NCBI GenBank assembly: GCA_002702705.1
Contig: PABH01000059.1
Span: 16,619 to 80,618 of the forward strand
DNA: 64,000 nt
Origin: Anaerolineaceae bacterium
Lineage (GTDB): Bacteria > Chloroflexota > Anaerolineae > Anaerolineales > Anaerolineaceae
Reading direction: 5' to 3'
Part shown: in pieces, positions 1 to 9,942 of the stretch
How the letters are laid out: each line of letters starts with the position of its first letter
Position numbering within the stretch: the stretch's first letter is position 1
Notes under the pieces: model-generated
Database searches by the model: none
The model's input: only the letters and a program-made list of their open reading frames with translations
Told to the model about the DNA's origin: nothing
Translations under genes and position numbers: made by a program

Positions 1-702
1 AATCTGATAGCGGTCTGCTTCCTCTCTTATCCAATCCAAAAACTGATAAATTTCCGGTTCAACAAAAAAACAATCTGAGCCAGCCTTTTTGGTAATAAAG
101 GCAATCGCGTCCAATCTTAACACGCTGACCCGTTGTTGCTGCATAAAAGCCAATACTTTTTGGAAAAACTGACGCGTGATCGGAGAATTCACATCCAAAT
201 CAATTTGTTCCGACCAATCCGCTTTTCCGAAGGTTGCCCAAACTGTTTCCTCTTTCCCCGTCTTTTGAATAACTACCGTTTCAAAACAATGATTGGGACG
301 TCGCAAGAAAATTTTTGAGAATTGCTCATCATCTACTATCCCATCTTTCCAAACCTTATCCAGCGTGAGGAACATATCCGCGTATTGAGAATCACGGCCT
401 TCACGATTAAAATCCAAAAAATATTCCGAATGTCTGGAAATATGGTTAACCATTACATCCAAAAGCACATCATATTTTTTGCCTAATTGTTGGATATCCA
501 CCCAACTTCCAAATTTTGGATCAATTTCAAAATAAGTGACCGGCGCGAAACCCCGATCGCCCGTGGAAGGATAGGGTGGCAAAATATGAATCCCGCTAAA
601 GGCAGCAGGGAAATACCTTTCCAAAATACAGTTTAGCGCCTGCAGAGATCCTCCCAGCGAATCGGGATAAGTGATCAATTGAACTTCATTACGGATGGTC
701 AT
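1..702 (-). CDS. Sucrose phosphorylase-like GH13_18 enzyme (partial, C-terminus outside window)
   Basis: The first 234 codons are visible; the gene runs off the left edge. The start MTIRNEVQLITYPDSLGG closely resembles sucrose phosphorylases (KVQLITYADRLG), followed by the GIHILPPYPS block, GH13 region I (DVMVNH) and region II with the presumed nucleophile Asp in LRLDAIAF. The next stretch, TKKAGSDCFF, is diagnostic of subfamily GH13_18 (KxAGTSCF in sucrose phosphorylase). The family transfers glucose from sucrose or a related glucoside to phosphate, giving glucose-1-phosphate in the cytoplasm; sister specificities (sucrose-6-phosphate, glucosylglycerol, glucosylglycerate) cannot be told apart from this half. 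The start is ATG preceded by AAAGGAAG. It is the last visible gene of the minus-strand glycan operon, 46 nt after the GH38 gene. Confidence 0.9.
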   Translation of the reverse strand, partial: MTIRNEVQLITYPDSLGGSLQALNCILERYFPAAFSGIHILPPYPSTGDRGFAPVTYFEIDPKFGSWVDIQQLGKKYDVLLDVMVNHISRHSEYFLDFNREGRDSQYADMFLTLDKVWKDGIVDDEQFSKIFLRRPNHCFETVVIQKTGKEETVWATFGKADWSEQIDLDVNSPITRQFFQKVLAFMQQQRVSVLRLDAIAFITKKAGSDCFFVEPEIYQFLDWIREEADRYQI

Positions 703-748
703 TTAAGAAAAGTCTTCCTTTCATATACTCGCTGATATCATCAAAAAT

Positions 749-3700
749 CTAAAACCATACCATGAAGGTTTTAATTTCATACGGGCTTATATCAAAAGAA
801 AGCTGGTGCGCCGAAAAAACAACTGGCTGGTGATTTTCTTCCATTAAGTCACATTCAACCGCCTTCTTTACTGTTTTTCCAAAGTTCAGGTTCACCTTTT
901 TGTTTCGTTTTTGTTGGTACTCGTATACCCGGAATATCCAGCCCAAACCGTCTTCCGCTTTCTTTACCGTATCCACCAGCACGTGATCAACATCCACAAC
1001 TACCAACTCAAAGGACTTATGTCCTGCGGGTAAGGAAGTTGTCGTTTTTGATAAAAGAGGCAGGTTTAACATCCGAGCCTGACGGGTTACATCTCCCCCC
1101 CGCCAATCTTCGGCATGCGGTAAAAGGCTGTATGTGAATCGATGATGTCCCTTATCTGCCAAGGCATCGGGACGGATAGCCGATTTAATTAACGTCAGGC
1201 GCATCACATTGTCCTTTATATCATAGCCATATTTACAATCGTTTAATAATGCGACCCCGTAGTTTCCTTCCGAAAGATCAGCCCATTGATGCGCACTAAC
1301 CTCAAATTTAGCCCAATCCCAACTGGTATTCCAATGAGTAGGTCGTTCCACCTGTCCATATTGAATCTCATATGTAGCACGGGTTGAACGTATGTCAACC
1401 GGGAATGCGGTTTTTAACAATACCTGTGATTCAAACCAATCCACATCGGTCTCAAAATCGATGCGGGGATTGTTGGCATAGACATGCATCCGTTGAACAA
1501 TGGTTGAATCGCCGTACTTCCAGGTAAACCGCAGAGTCCCCCGCAGCGGTCCATTGGCTTCAACCACCGCTTCAACACAATCCTTGATTTCCCGTTGGGT
1601 TTCCTGGTAATAAATATCAATGTCCCAAGCATCAAATGCCATTGGTTTATCTTGAAATACCTGTAATACATTTCCGCAACCCCCAGATGCTAATACTTCG
1701 CGTTTAAGTTGGCGGTCAAATAAAGAAATAATCTGACCAGCTTGATTAAATTTGATGTGGTAGTAGGGTGTAGAAATTTCATTTACTGATATATGCAGTG
1801 TGTTTTCACAAGGGGAGGCGGGGATTAGTTCATAAGACCGGAAACCCAGAGAGGGAACCCCATCAACCTCACTTAATAGGTAAAGACCGTCTGGTGTATC
1901 CACCTCCTGAGACAACGCTGGAGACCCATCAGTCAACTTGATCGTCTTACCTTTTATATCATCTGTTAAGTCCAACCAAATTAAATCATCCCGCTGCCAA
2001 GACAAAGCATTAAACACCACCACCTGATTCTCACCCGAAACCTGATGGTTAAGTGACGAAAGAGCCTGCGCCACCACTTGCTCACCAATCCGGGTAATTT
2101 CTTCAAAATCCAATGCCGAATCTTCATAAACCTGTCGGATGGATGATCCCGGTAAAATATCATGAAATTGGTTTAATAAAATCTTCTCCCAGCCTACGTT
2201 TAATGACTGCTGCGGATAAACATTTTTATCGTTTAAAAGATCTGCCAGGGCCGACAGCCATTCCGCTGTATGGTACAAGATTTCCGACTTGCGGTTATCT
2301 CGTTTAATCTTTGCCTGGGATGTGTACGTGCCCCGATGGTATTCCATATACAATTCACCATCCCATACCGGTAAAACCTTATCTTGTACCCGCTTTTCCA
2401 ATTGTTCAAAGTATGGCTCCGCTTTCCCCAGCGATACATACGGCTGACCCGGCAAGTTCTTCTGATGTATTGCCCATTCCAACATATCACGCGTCGGACC
2501 TCCACCACCATCACCCCAACCAAAACTTTGAATCAATTCATCATTTACGTCTTTTTGGCGATAGGCATCCCAAATTCCTTTTACATCCTCAGGGCGCATC
2601 TGCCCATTATAAGTGTAATACCAGGAATCTTCCTCAGGGGTCGTAATGAAATGGGTCAAGACTTCACTGCCGTCCAGCCCGCGCCAGTAAAACGTATCAT
2701 TCGGAAAACGATTTAACTGTGACCAACTGATTTTGGTGGTCATAAAATAACGAATTCCACTTTTCTTAATTATTTGCGGTAAGGCGGCAGAATATCCAAA
2801 CACATCCGGCAGCCACAATAAATTCATTTCGCGGCCAAAGGTTTCGCGTACATACCGTTTACCAAATAAAAATTGACGCACTAAAGACTCTCCGCTGGGA
2901 ACATTCGTATCCGGCTCCACCCATGTTGCCCCGGTGATCTCCCACTGCCCATCTTCAATTTTTTCTTTCACCCTGGCAAAAATTTCCGGGTAATCTCTTT
3001 GTAAGAATTTATATAACTGTGGGGAAGAATGTAAAAAGTGATAATCGGGATACTGACGCATCAGGTTTAAAGCGGTAGAAAAGGTGCGGGCCGCCTTTTG
3101 ACGAGAATGTGCTAATCGCCATAACCAGGCCATGTCAATATGTGCATGGCCTATTCCCACCACACTGGGCTTAACTTCTTCCTTTTCCGCCCATTGCTGC
3201 ATTTTTTCACGGATCATATTTAAAGCCTCTCGGATAGAAGCATAAAATCGCTCTGTACCCGGTTTGCTAAAATCAATCATCAAATAAGCCTGATTTAGCT
3301 CCTCCAGCATTTGTGTTCTGCGGAGATCATTTTCATCTAAAACCTTTATCGTCCGCACCAGGGTATCGGTAATATAAGCCAATTGCTCAGCATCGAGGTC
3401 GACCCTCACCAATTGAGCCAGTTTAAATCGCCGGCGAGCAGGCACATTTAAAACCCCACTCCAGGCGTGTAAAGCAATATTAATCTCTCCGGTTTGCACG
3501 ATTTCCTGCGGCAGCCATGCATCGGGGTGCCAGATATCCAGACCTTGCAATGGGATGCCATTCACATACAACAGCGTTTCTGCGGTGGATTCACCATCAT
3601 CGCGAGGGCCAACCAAAAAATATAAATACAGGCGTTCATTTTTCCAGGCTGCCGGAATTTGTACTTTAGTCCGAAACCAGGCATAAATATCATATCCCCC

Positions 3701-3877
3701 CCATAAACTACCGACCCTAAAATCCGACCACAAGGTATCATCAAAATCGGGTGATTGTGCTCCCTCACATTCCCCTTCCAAATACTTAAAGACGGGAATA
3801 TCCAATCTTTCCCGATAAACCGCGTTTTTAATCTCGATATATAATTTTTCAATTTTTCTTAAGGTAAAAAATGTCAT
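749..3877 (-). CDS. Alpha-mannosidase, GH38 (long form, copy A)
   Basis: This 1042-residue enzyme should cleave terminal alpha-mannosides with retention, using Zn2+. Residues 1-235 form an N-terminal beta-rich/helical region typical of large bacterial and fungal-type GH38 enzymes. The catalytic domain begins at GIGHAHIDMAWLW (about 241-253, Zn ligands His and Asp), with the nucleophile Asp near residue 358 in LPDVFGY. A further Zn-binding His is in NQFHDILPGSS, and a C-terminal beta-sandwich follows. There is no signal peptide, so it acts in the cytoplasm. ATG at 3877 is chosen over an upstream TTG because GAAGAGGTG lies just before it. It is a tandem paralogue of the next gene upstream. The true linkage (alpha-1,2/1,3/1,6) cannot be read from the sequence. 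Confidence 0.93.
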   Translation of the reverse strand: MTFFTLRKIEKLYIEIKNAVYRERLDIPVFKYLEGECEGAQSPDFDDTLWSDFRVGSLWGGYDIYAWFRTKVQIPAAWKNERLYLYFLVGPRDDGESTAETLLYVNGIPLQGLDIWHPDAWLPQEIVQTGEINIALHAWSGVLNVPARRRFKLAQLVRVDLDAEQLAYITDTLVRTIKVLDENDLRRTQMLEELNQAYLMIDFSKPGTERFYASIREALNMIREKMQQWAEKEEVKPSVVGIGHAHIDMAWLWRLAHSRQKAARTFSTALNLMRQYPDYHFLHSSPQLYKFLQRDYPEIFARVKEKIEDGQWEITGATWVEPDTNVPSGESLVRQFLFGKRYVRETFGREMNLLWLPDVFGYSAALPQIIKKSGIRYFMTTKISWSQLNRFPNDTFYWRGLDGSEVLTHFITTPEEDSWYYTYNGQMRPEDVKGIWDAYRQKDVNDELIQSFGWGDGGGGPTRDMLEWAIHQKNLPGQPYVSLGKAEPYFEQLEKRVQDKVLPVWDGELYMEYHRGTYTSQAKIKRDNRKSEILYHTAEWLSALADLLNDKNVYPQQSLNVGWEKILLNQFHDILPGSSIRQVYEDSALDFEEITRIGEQVVAQALSSLNHQVSGENQVVVFNALSWQRDDLIWLDLTDDIKGKTIKLTDGSPALSQEVDTPDGLYLLSEVDGVPSLGFRSYELIPASPCENTLHISVNEISTPYYHIKFNQAGQIISLFDRQLKREVLASGGCGNVLQVFQDKPMAFDAWDIDIYYQETQREIKDCVEAVVEANGPLRGTLRFTWKYGDSTIVQRMHVYANNPRIDFETDVDWFESQVLLKTAFPVDIRSTRATYEIQYGQVERPTHWNTSWDWAKFEVSAHQWADLSEGNYGVALLNDCKYGYDIKDNVMRLTLIKSAIRPDALADKGHHRFTYSLLPHAEDWRGGDVTRQARMLNLPLLSKTTTSLPAGHKSFELVVVDVDHVLVDTVKKAEDGLGWIFRVYEYQQKRNKKVNLNFGKTVKKAVECDLMEENHQPVVFSAHQLSFDISPYEIKTFMVWF

Positions 3878-3909
3878 CTCACACCTCTTCAAGAAAAGTA
3901 ATTGGAATG

Positions 3910-6900
3910 TTAGTCAGCAAACCACACCTTTAATGTCTTAATTTCATAAGGTCGCATGGAAATGGAAACTGAATCATTGATGGTTTTCAAAGGTTGCAAA
4001 TCCCTTTCTAATAAATCCACTACAACAACTTTTTTCACTGGGTGCCAAAACCGTAGTTGCACATTGTCATTCCGATATTGTTTGTATTCATATAAACGGA
4101 GTATCCAGGCTGGCTCATCCTCTGCTTGTTTAAGTGTTTCTAAAATGACATGATCTGAATCTACTTGGCACCAGGATAAAGAACCTGGCAGACTGCCAGC
4201 AGGATTGGAAGGCACGACAGCCCAATGCTCTGGCGTGTTGAGGGCATAGGCCTCCCGTGCAATGACGGAATTGCGCCAGGTACCCTGATGAGGCAGCAGA
4301 CTGTAGGTAAATTGGTGTAGACCTTGATCGGCCTGCGGGTCCGGTTCGATCGGGGAACGGTGCAGTGTTAATCTCAAAACATGCCCATGAATATCGTAAC
4401 CATATTTACTATCATTTAGCAGCGCTACTCCATAATCTCCTTCGGAAAGGTCTGCCCATTTTTGAGCCGGATTTTCATAATGTGCCTGATCAAAACTTGT
4501 GTTTTTATGCGTGGGGCGCTGAATATTACCAAATTGAATTTCGTAGGTTGCCTGAGTAGCGCGCACATTCACTGGAAAAGCTACTTTTAAAATCATCTGG
4601 TGTTGCTGCCAATTTAGTTCTGTGCGAAAATCAATCCGCGGATTTGTGCGGTACATGGTCACCCGTTGTGTAATCGTCGTCTCCGCAAAAGCCCATACCA
4701 ATCGCAGCACGATTCGCAGTGGTCCGGTTTCCTCTACGACTTTTTCCAATAACTGCTCAATCACAATCGGCTTATCTTGATAATAAGGATCAATCACCCA
4801 AGCTTCTCCATCTCCAGGGCGATCATCAAAAACAGTCAACAGATTTCCTTTTTCTCCGGGTGCTAACACTTCACAATCGGACAATTTATCCCATATTGAA
4901 ACGATCTGACCATTTTGATTAAATTCCAGGTGAAAAAATGAATTTTCCATAGATTCTTCAGAAATTAATAACGTATCTGATTCAATGGTAGTTGCAGCAG
5001 AAACCCAGGGATAAAAGCGATACCCCCAGGCGGGAATATCCTGTGCTTCCAATAAAATTCGATCTCCTTGACCCCCATTTATTGACTGACATAAAAACGC
5101 TTGCCCATTATTGTCTGCGATCGTTTTTCCGGACTCGATTGCATCTGCTGGAATTTCCACTAATGCCGTACGGTTCCAAGGAAGAGGATTAAACACCACC
5201 AATCCTGCCTGAACCGACCGAATAAATTTGACCAGATGGGATTTGGCATGATCCAACAGAATTTCTCCACTTTCCATCACCGATTCATAATCTCGCAAGG
5301 AATCTATTACAACAGCCTGAATAGAGGTTCCTGGTAAAACATCGTGGAATTGAAGATGCAGTAAATTTTCCCAGATCTTGTTTATATTTTGCTGAGGATA
5401 AAGCGTGCTGCCTGTTAAGGAAACAGCTAACACATTAAACCACTCCGTATTTTGCAGCAGTATCTCCGCCAGACGATTGGCACGTTTATTTCGCGCTTGT
5501 GAGGTGTACACACCCTGTAAATCTTCATGATACAGCTCCCCATCCCACACCGGTACATCTTTATATGTTAATCGTGAATCCAGGTGTTTAAAATACGCCT
5601 CAACAGGCCCAATCTTCACATTTGGATGACCGGGAAGATCTGTCTGAGCTCGAATAGATTCAAGCATTTCTTTTGTCGGACCACCCCCGCCATCGCCCCA
5701 ACCAAATGGCATTAACAATTCATCATTGATTTGTTTTTCGCGATAATGCTCCCAAGCGGTGCGCACATCATAGGGCGCAATTAAACCATTATAGTTGTAG
5801 TGGTTTTTTATAGTCTCACCGGGCGCTGTAAAGAAATTAACCAAAACAGACGAGCCATCGACCCCCCGCCAGTAAAATGTATCATGGGGAAAACGGTTAA
5901 ACCGACTCCAGTGCATCACAGAAGAAGCGAAATATCTTAACCCACTTAATTTCATTAACTGAGGGAGAACCCAAGAGAAACCAAACGTATCCGGCATCCA
6001 TAAAACCGTATTATCCACGCCAAATTCTTTTTTAAAAAAACGCTTCCCAAATACTATCTGGCGCACCAACGATTCCCCATTGGGAATATTGGTATCACAT
6101 TCCACCCACATACCACCAGTAGCCTCCCAACGGCCAGCCTGGATGTGCTCCTTCACCCGAGCATACAGGATGGGGTCATCTTGTTTAACAAAATAGTATA
6201 ACTGCGGGGAAGTATGTATATAATAAAATTCCGGGTACTGTCGCATCAGGTGTAGCATTGTAGAAAACGTGCGGCGCGCTTTTTCACGTGTATGCCGCGA
6301 TTGCCATAACCAAGCCAAATCAATATGTGAATGCCCAATTGCATTCACCGAGGGTTTAACTTCCGATGTTTTAATTTTTTCCAATCTATCCTGCAAATAA
6401 GATAAGGCGCAGCGGATAGAATGATAAAATTCCGGCGATTTTAATTTAAGAAAATTTACCTGGTTGGTAGTTTCAATTAATAAATTTAAATAAAGCGGAC
6501 GCTGATAATGATCATCTGAAAGCTGCTTAACCAATTTGATTAATGTATCCACCAAATAAAAAAGTTTTTCAGTGGATTCGTCAATCCACACCAGGCTTGC
6601 CTCAGCAAATCGCCGCTGTGGGGGAGTTCTAAATACACCGCTCCAGGCTCGGAGCGCTATTTGAATAAACCCTTTCTCCACATATTCCAATGGTAACCAG
6701 GCTTCTTCGTGCCAGACATCCAGAGCCTGTAATGGGAAACCATCCACATACAGCTGGGTTTCAGCCGTAGAGCCATACCCATCACGTGGGCCTGGTAAAA
6801 TCCTTAGGGCCAGTTTTTCCTTTTGCCAGCCTTCTGGTATCGTTACAGTCGCCCGGAACCAAGCAATTTGGTCAAAACCACCCCAACGCTCACCAACCGG

Positions 6901-7056
6901 GAACAAAGACCAATCCTTATCATTTAATTCAGGACTTTCCGCGCCTGGGTAATCTCCTTCAAATATTTTAAAAACGGGAATGGGTAAGGACTCGCGATGG
7001 ATCGCTTCTTTTATATCCATTAACTGTTTTTCGATTTTCTTTTCTGTAAAAAACAT
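3910..7056 (-). CDS. Alpha-mannosidase, GH38 (long form, copy B)
   Basis: This 1048-residue GH38 enzyme has the same domain order as the neighbouring copy A: N-terminal domain, catalytic core starting at AIGHSHIDLAWLW, nucleophile Asp in MPDTFGFS, Zn His in LQFHDVLPGTS, and C-terminal beta domains. The two copies align along their whole length but have diverged clearly, so this is an old duplication that may give two linkage specificities. No signal peptide is present, so it is cytoplasmic. ATG at 7056 shares one base with the TGA of the SIS gene and has GGAGG six nt upstream, so translation is probably coupled. A GTG one codon earlier is less well spaced. Confidence 0.93.
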   Translation of the reverse strand: MFFTEKKIEKQLMDIKEAIHRESLPIPVFKIFEGDYPGAESPELNDKDWSLFPVGERWGGFDQIAWFRATVTIPEGWQKEKLALRILPGPRDGYGSTAETQLYVDGFPLQALDVWHEEAWLPLEYVEKGFIQIALRAWSGVFRTPPQRRFAEASLVWIDESTEKLFYLVDTLIKLVKQLSDDHYQRPLYLNLLIETTNQVNFLKLKSPEFYHSIRCALSYLQDRLEKIKTSEVKPSVNAIGHSHIDLAWLWQSRHTREKARRTFSTMLHLMRQYPEFYYIHTSPQLYYFVKQDDPILYARVKEHIQAGRWEATGGMWVECDTNIPNGESLVRQIVFGKRFFKKEFGVDNTVLWMPDTFGFSWVLPQLMKLSGLRYFASSVMHWSRFNRFPHDTFYWRGVDGSSVLVNFFTAPGETIKNHYNYNGLIAPYDVRTAWEHYREKQINDELLMPFGWGDGGGGPTKEMLESIRAQTDLPGHPNVKIGPVEAYFKHLDSRLTYKDVPVWDGELYHEDLQGVYTSQARNKRANRLAEILLQNTEWFNVLAVSLTGSTLYPQQNINKIWENLLHLQFHDVLPGTSIQAVVIDSLRDYESVMESGEILLDHAKSHLVKFIRSVQAGLVVFNPLPWNRTALVEIPADAIESGKTIADNNGQAFLCQSINGGQGDRILLEAQDIPAWGYRFYPWVSAATTIESDTLLISEESMENSFFHLEFNQNGQIVSIWDKLSDCEVLAPGEKGNLLTVFDDRPGDGEAWVIDPYYQDKPIVIEQLLEKVVEETGPLRIVLRLVWAFAETTITQRVTMYRTNPRIDFRTELNWQQHQMILKVAFPVNVRATQATYEIQFGNIQRPTHKNTSFDQAHYENPAQKWADLSEGDYGVALLNDSKYGYDIHGHVLRLTLHRSPIEPDPQADQGLHQFTYSLLPHQGTWRNSVIAREAYALNTPEHWAVVPSNPAGSLPGSLSWCQVDSDHVILETLKQAEDEPAWILRLYEYKQYRNDNVQLRFWHPVKKVVVVDLLERDLQPLKTINDSVSISMRPYEIKTLKVWFAD

Positions 7057-7697
7057 CACTCACCTCCATCCGGAAAAAAATCCGCTTCCAAAACGGCGCA
7101 AATTGTATGGTAAACCGGCAAGTGTCTCTCCTGAACAAATGGTGTATTTTCACCGGGCACACGGATGATCACATCACAAAGGGCATTAAGTTTCCCTCCA
7201 TCAGCGCCGCTTAACCCAATTGTTTTTAAGCCAAATGCTTTTGCAGTTTGCATCGCTAACAAAACATTGCGTGCGTTGCCGGATGTACTGATTCCCCACA
7301 ACACATCACCTGCTTTTCCATATCCATAAACTTGTTGGGCATACACCAATTCCGCGGAAACATCGTTAGAAAAAGCCGAGATTAAGGAAGTCTGGCTGAC
7401 CAATGAAATGGCCGGCAGTGCACCTTGCAAATGATTCTTAAGATAATCACCATCAGGTAAGGCAGCATCATTTAATGCCTGTTTTTGACCCTTGGACAAA
7501 GGTCGTTTACTCATGTAGCCTTTCATTAACTCACCCACGATATGTTCAGCGTCCGAAGCGGAGCCGCCATTGCCACACACCAACACTTTTCCCCCGGCTG
7601 CAAAACAATCCTTCAAGAGGTCAATCGCAGTCTGAATCTGCGGTAAACATACATCCAATTCAGGGTAACGAATGACAAGTTGTTTAAGCCAATCCAT
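7056..7697 (-). CDS. SIS-domain sugar-phosphate isomerase, GmhA-like
   Basis: A 213-residue single SIS (sugar isomerase) domain protein. VLVCGNGGSASDAEHIVGEL is the hallmark of the GmhA/DiaA group, and GISTSGNARNVLLAM is the second phosphosugar-binding loop. GmhA itself converts sedoheptulose-7-phosphate to heptose-7-phosphate, but many catabolic operons carry a GmhA-like protein acting on other phosphosugars. Here it sits among mannosidases and sugar kinases with no LPS heptose genes, so a catabolic aldose/ketose-phosphate role is more likely. ATG at 7697 has GAAGGTG upstream and overlaps the end of the UroD-like gene by 14 nt. A start eight codons earlier would lie deeper in that gene and lacks a clear ribosome binding site. 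Confidence 0.82.
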   Translation of the reverse strand: MDWLKQLVIRYPELDVCLPQIQTAIDLLKDCFAAGGKVLVCGNGGSASDAEHIVGELMKGYMSKRPLSKGQKQALNDAALPDGDYLKNHLQGALPAISLVSQTSLISAFSNDVSAELVYAQQVYGYGKAGDVLWGISTSGNARNVLLAMQTAKAFGLKTIGLSGADGGKLNALCDVIIRVPGENTPFVQERHLPVYHTICAVLEADFFPDGGE

Positions 7698-8652
7698 ACA
7701 CACCTTCTTTCTTCCAAACATCTAACATTAATTCATAACGTTTTAAGGGCATGCCTGTATAAACACAATTACTGGTTGAAAAAATATACCCCCCTCCCGG
7801 CATCCCGTTTTGTAAGGCATAACGGGTGGATTCAATAACTTCTTCATCACTGCCGGTATCCAACAAACCACAATTAACATTTCCGATCAAACAAACATGA
7901 TCCCCATATTTTTGTTTTACTTCTGCAATATCTACACCTGCCTGAGGATCAAGCGAATGCAGGGCATGGGGATTGGTTTCGATTAACTGATCAAGGATGG
8001 GCATAATATTGCCATCAGTGTGTTTAATGGTGTAAAAACCAAGTTCCCGATACCCGGCGATAAGACGTTTTAAGAAAGGGGTCACAAATTGGCGAAACTG
8101 ACGCGGGCTTAAGAAAGGCCCTGTATTGAGACAATAATCAGAACACATAGCAAACCCGTCCAATCCACCATATCTCTTTTGCTTTTCTGCTTTTGTAATC
8201 TGAAAATCAATAAAACGATCCATCTCATCTTTCATCTTTTGTGGTTCGTCTGCCATCCGATAACAAAATGCTGCCATTTGGTCTCCATCCGGAATACCAT
8301 AGGTAACGTCCCCGTGTTTGAGCAGGCAATAAGTGTCACCTGATTTTTCCCGGATAATCTCAATCAAGCGGGCGCACTCTTCAAAGGTGCCAGGCTGTGG
8401 TTGCACCAAAATTGCACTGTGTTCATATTTTTCCGCGATTTGAATATAAATATCGGCAATTTCCAACCGATGTAATTGGCGTTCTTTTTCTTCCATTTGA
8501 TTCCATTGTTCATAAGAACGTTGTAATGGATGTACCTTGCCAATCGATTCCATAGAAAGATAAAAAGCAAGTTCAAAATGGGGAACTCTGCCCGTAAGCG
8601 GCTTACGCTCTAGTGCTTTAATAAACCGTATGCGTGGTGTTTCTGAATTCAT
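7684..8652 (-). CDS. Uroporphyrinogen decarboxylase (UROD/MtaA)-family protein, role unknown
   Basis: A 322-residue TIM-barrel protein of the URO-D superfamily, which includes haem-pathway decarboxylases and cobamide-dependent methyltransferases. Visible family blocks are the N-terminal RIRFIKALERK, IKHTDGNIMPILDQLI in the place where methyltransferases have an H-x-C zinc site, LHSLDPQAGVDI, and LIGNVNCGLLDTGS near the C-terminus. The H-x-C pattern is H-T-D here, so a zinc-thiol methyltransferase mechanism is doubtful. No haem or corrinoid genes are nearby. Such UROD-like proteins recur in sugar operons without a proven function. It overlaps the upstream kinase gene by ATGA and the downstream SIS gene by 14 nt, so it is co-translated with sugar-acid enzymes. 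Confidence 0.8.
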   Translation of the reverse strand: MNSETPRIRFIKALERKPLTGRVPHFELAFYLSMESIGKVHPLQRSYEQWNQMEEKERQLHRLEIADIYIQIAEKYEHSAILVQPQPGTFEECARLIEIIREKSGDTYCLLKHGDVTYGIPDGDQMAAFCYRMADEPQKMKDEMDRFIDFQITKAEKQKRYGGLDGFAMCSDYCLNTGPFLSPRQFRQFVTPFLKRLIAGYRELGFYTIKHTDGNIMPILDQLIETNPHALHSLDPQAGVDIAEVKQKYGDHVCLIGNVNCGLLDTGSDEEVIESTRYALQNGMPGGGYIFSTSNCVYTGMPLKRYELMLDVWKKEGVYGLA

Positions 8653-9941
8653 AAATCCCTCAAATGATTAAGTGCATTTTGAAAAAAGTTTGTTTTGCCA
8701 AAACTACCAGATTTTAATACCAAGACATGCTGTGGTTCTATTAGGGAAACACAAGATGGCAGTCCCGGTTCGATTTCTATTCCTACGCGAAATCCAAAAA
8801 GCCCTAATTTTTTGCACACAGATGCTGAGGTTTCCCCTCCGGCCACGATTAATCCCCGCTGACCTGTTTTTTTCACTACTCGCTGGGTAATCTCAGCCAA
8901 TGTGTCCGAAATCAAACGGGAAACCTGAAGCACCGACAACCCATAAACTTGCCCGAGCTGGCGCGTTAATTCCACCTGGTTGTTTTGATATTCCGAATGG
9001 AAAACCACATCCTCTCCCAAATTGATCAAATCCGAGAGTTCATTCACTTTCTTTAAAAGGTAAGGTTCTCTTTCCGCACCCTCAAACAAATGCTGGGCAA
9101 GCAATATGGAGGTTGCTTTTCCGTTTTTATTGAAGTATTCAATCTGAGCCGCGGTTTGCGGGGTTAAGCTACCAGCTGTAATGAGAATTCCTTTGTTTGG
9201 ATCGATACAATCAGGCTGTACTTGAAACAGTGTGGATTGGAAACCCCAAGCCATGGGCAATTCTTCTCCTAGGGCGGAACTACCGCACAAAACCAGCTCA
9301 TCCTTGACAGCTGCAGCAATCACCCCTAACGCTTCCTGGTCCAAAACGTCCAAGATTAAATAATTACACGCTGAGCGTTTTTTCTGGATCTCTTCCTTTA
9401 AAATATCTACTCCCTGGCTGATGATCTCATGGGACACCAGTTCCACTTTCCGTTTAGTTTGAGATTGTAAAATTTTCACCAAGTTGGATTCCCGCATGGG
9501 ATGAATTGGATCATTCCGGAATTCGGATTCTGCCAGTAATTTACTATGCACATAATGAATCCCATCCCGAGTAACCCGTCCGTTTTTCGGAAAACCCAAG
9601 ACAACTATCGCAAAATTTTTTTCAAGCGCATCCAGCATGGCGTCAAATTCTGCACCAATATTCCCACGAAAAACGGAACAGGTCTTGTTGTAAAACTGTT
9701 TACAGCCTGCTTGTTTTAATCTTTGAGTGGCCTCAAACACTTTGTGGTAAGCCATTTCAGTAGAATCCAAGCGAGAATTGGTATCAAGCACAACCACATC
9801 AGCAGGATAATGGGTAAAATCCATAAAGGTTTCCGAACCAGGGATAATCGAATACACATTGGAAACACAACCGCCATTCATAAACATTATGCCGATATCA
9901 TTGGCGCCGGTTACATCATCCGCCACAACACCGATTCGCAT
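8649..9941 (-). CDS. Four-carbon acid sugar kinase family protein (DUF1537, OtnK-like)
   Basis: A 430-residue protein. The N-terminal IGVVADDVTGANDIG matches the substrate-binding ADDLTGA motif of the OtnK/DtnK family, and the C-terminal glycine-rich LIVAGGETSASVCKKLG matches the nucleotide-binding domain. Family members phosphorylate 3-oxo-tetronates or erythronate/threonate. The partner is the adjacent class II aldolase-like gene, which in tetronate pathways decarboxylates the phosphorylated 3-oxo acid. The NAD-dependent dehydrogenase normally found with this pair is absent from the window. The start follows the aldolase stop by one nt with GGAGG upstream. The exact substrate cannot be read from the sequence. 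Confidence 0.85.
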   Translation of the reverse strand: MRIGVVADDVTGANDIGIMFMNGGCVSNVYSIIPGSETFMDFTHYPADVVVLDTNSRLDSTEMAYHKVFEATQRLKQAGCKQFYNKTCSVFRGNIGAEFDAMLDALEKNFAIVVLGFPKNGRVTRDGIHYVHSKLLAESEFRNDPIHPMRESNLVKILQSQTKRKVELVSHEIISQGVDILKEEIQKKRSACNYLILDVLDQEALGVIAAAVKDELVLCGSSALGEELPMAWGFQSTLFQVQPDCIDPNKGILITAGSLTPQTAAQIEYFNKNGKATSILLAQHLFEGAEREPYLLKKVNELSDLINLGEDVVFHSEYQNNQVELTRQLGQVYGLSVLQVSRLISDTLAEITQRVVKKTGQRGLIVAGGETSASVCKKLGLFGFRVGIEIEPGLPSCVSLIEPQHVLVLKSGSFGKTNFFQNALNHLRDL

Positions 9942-9942
9942 C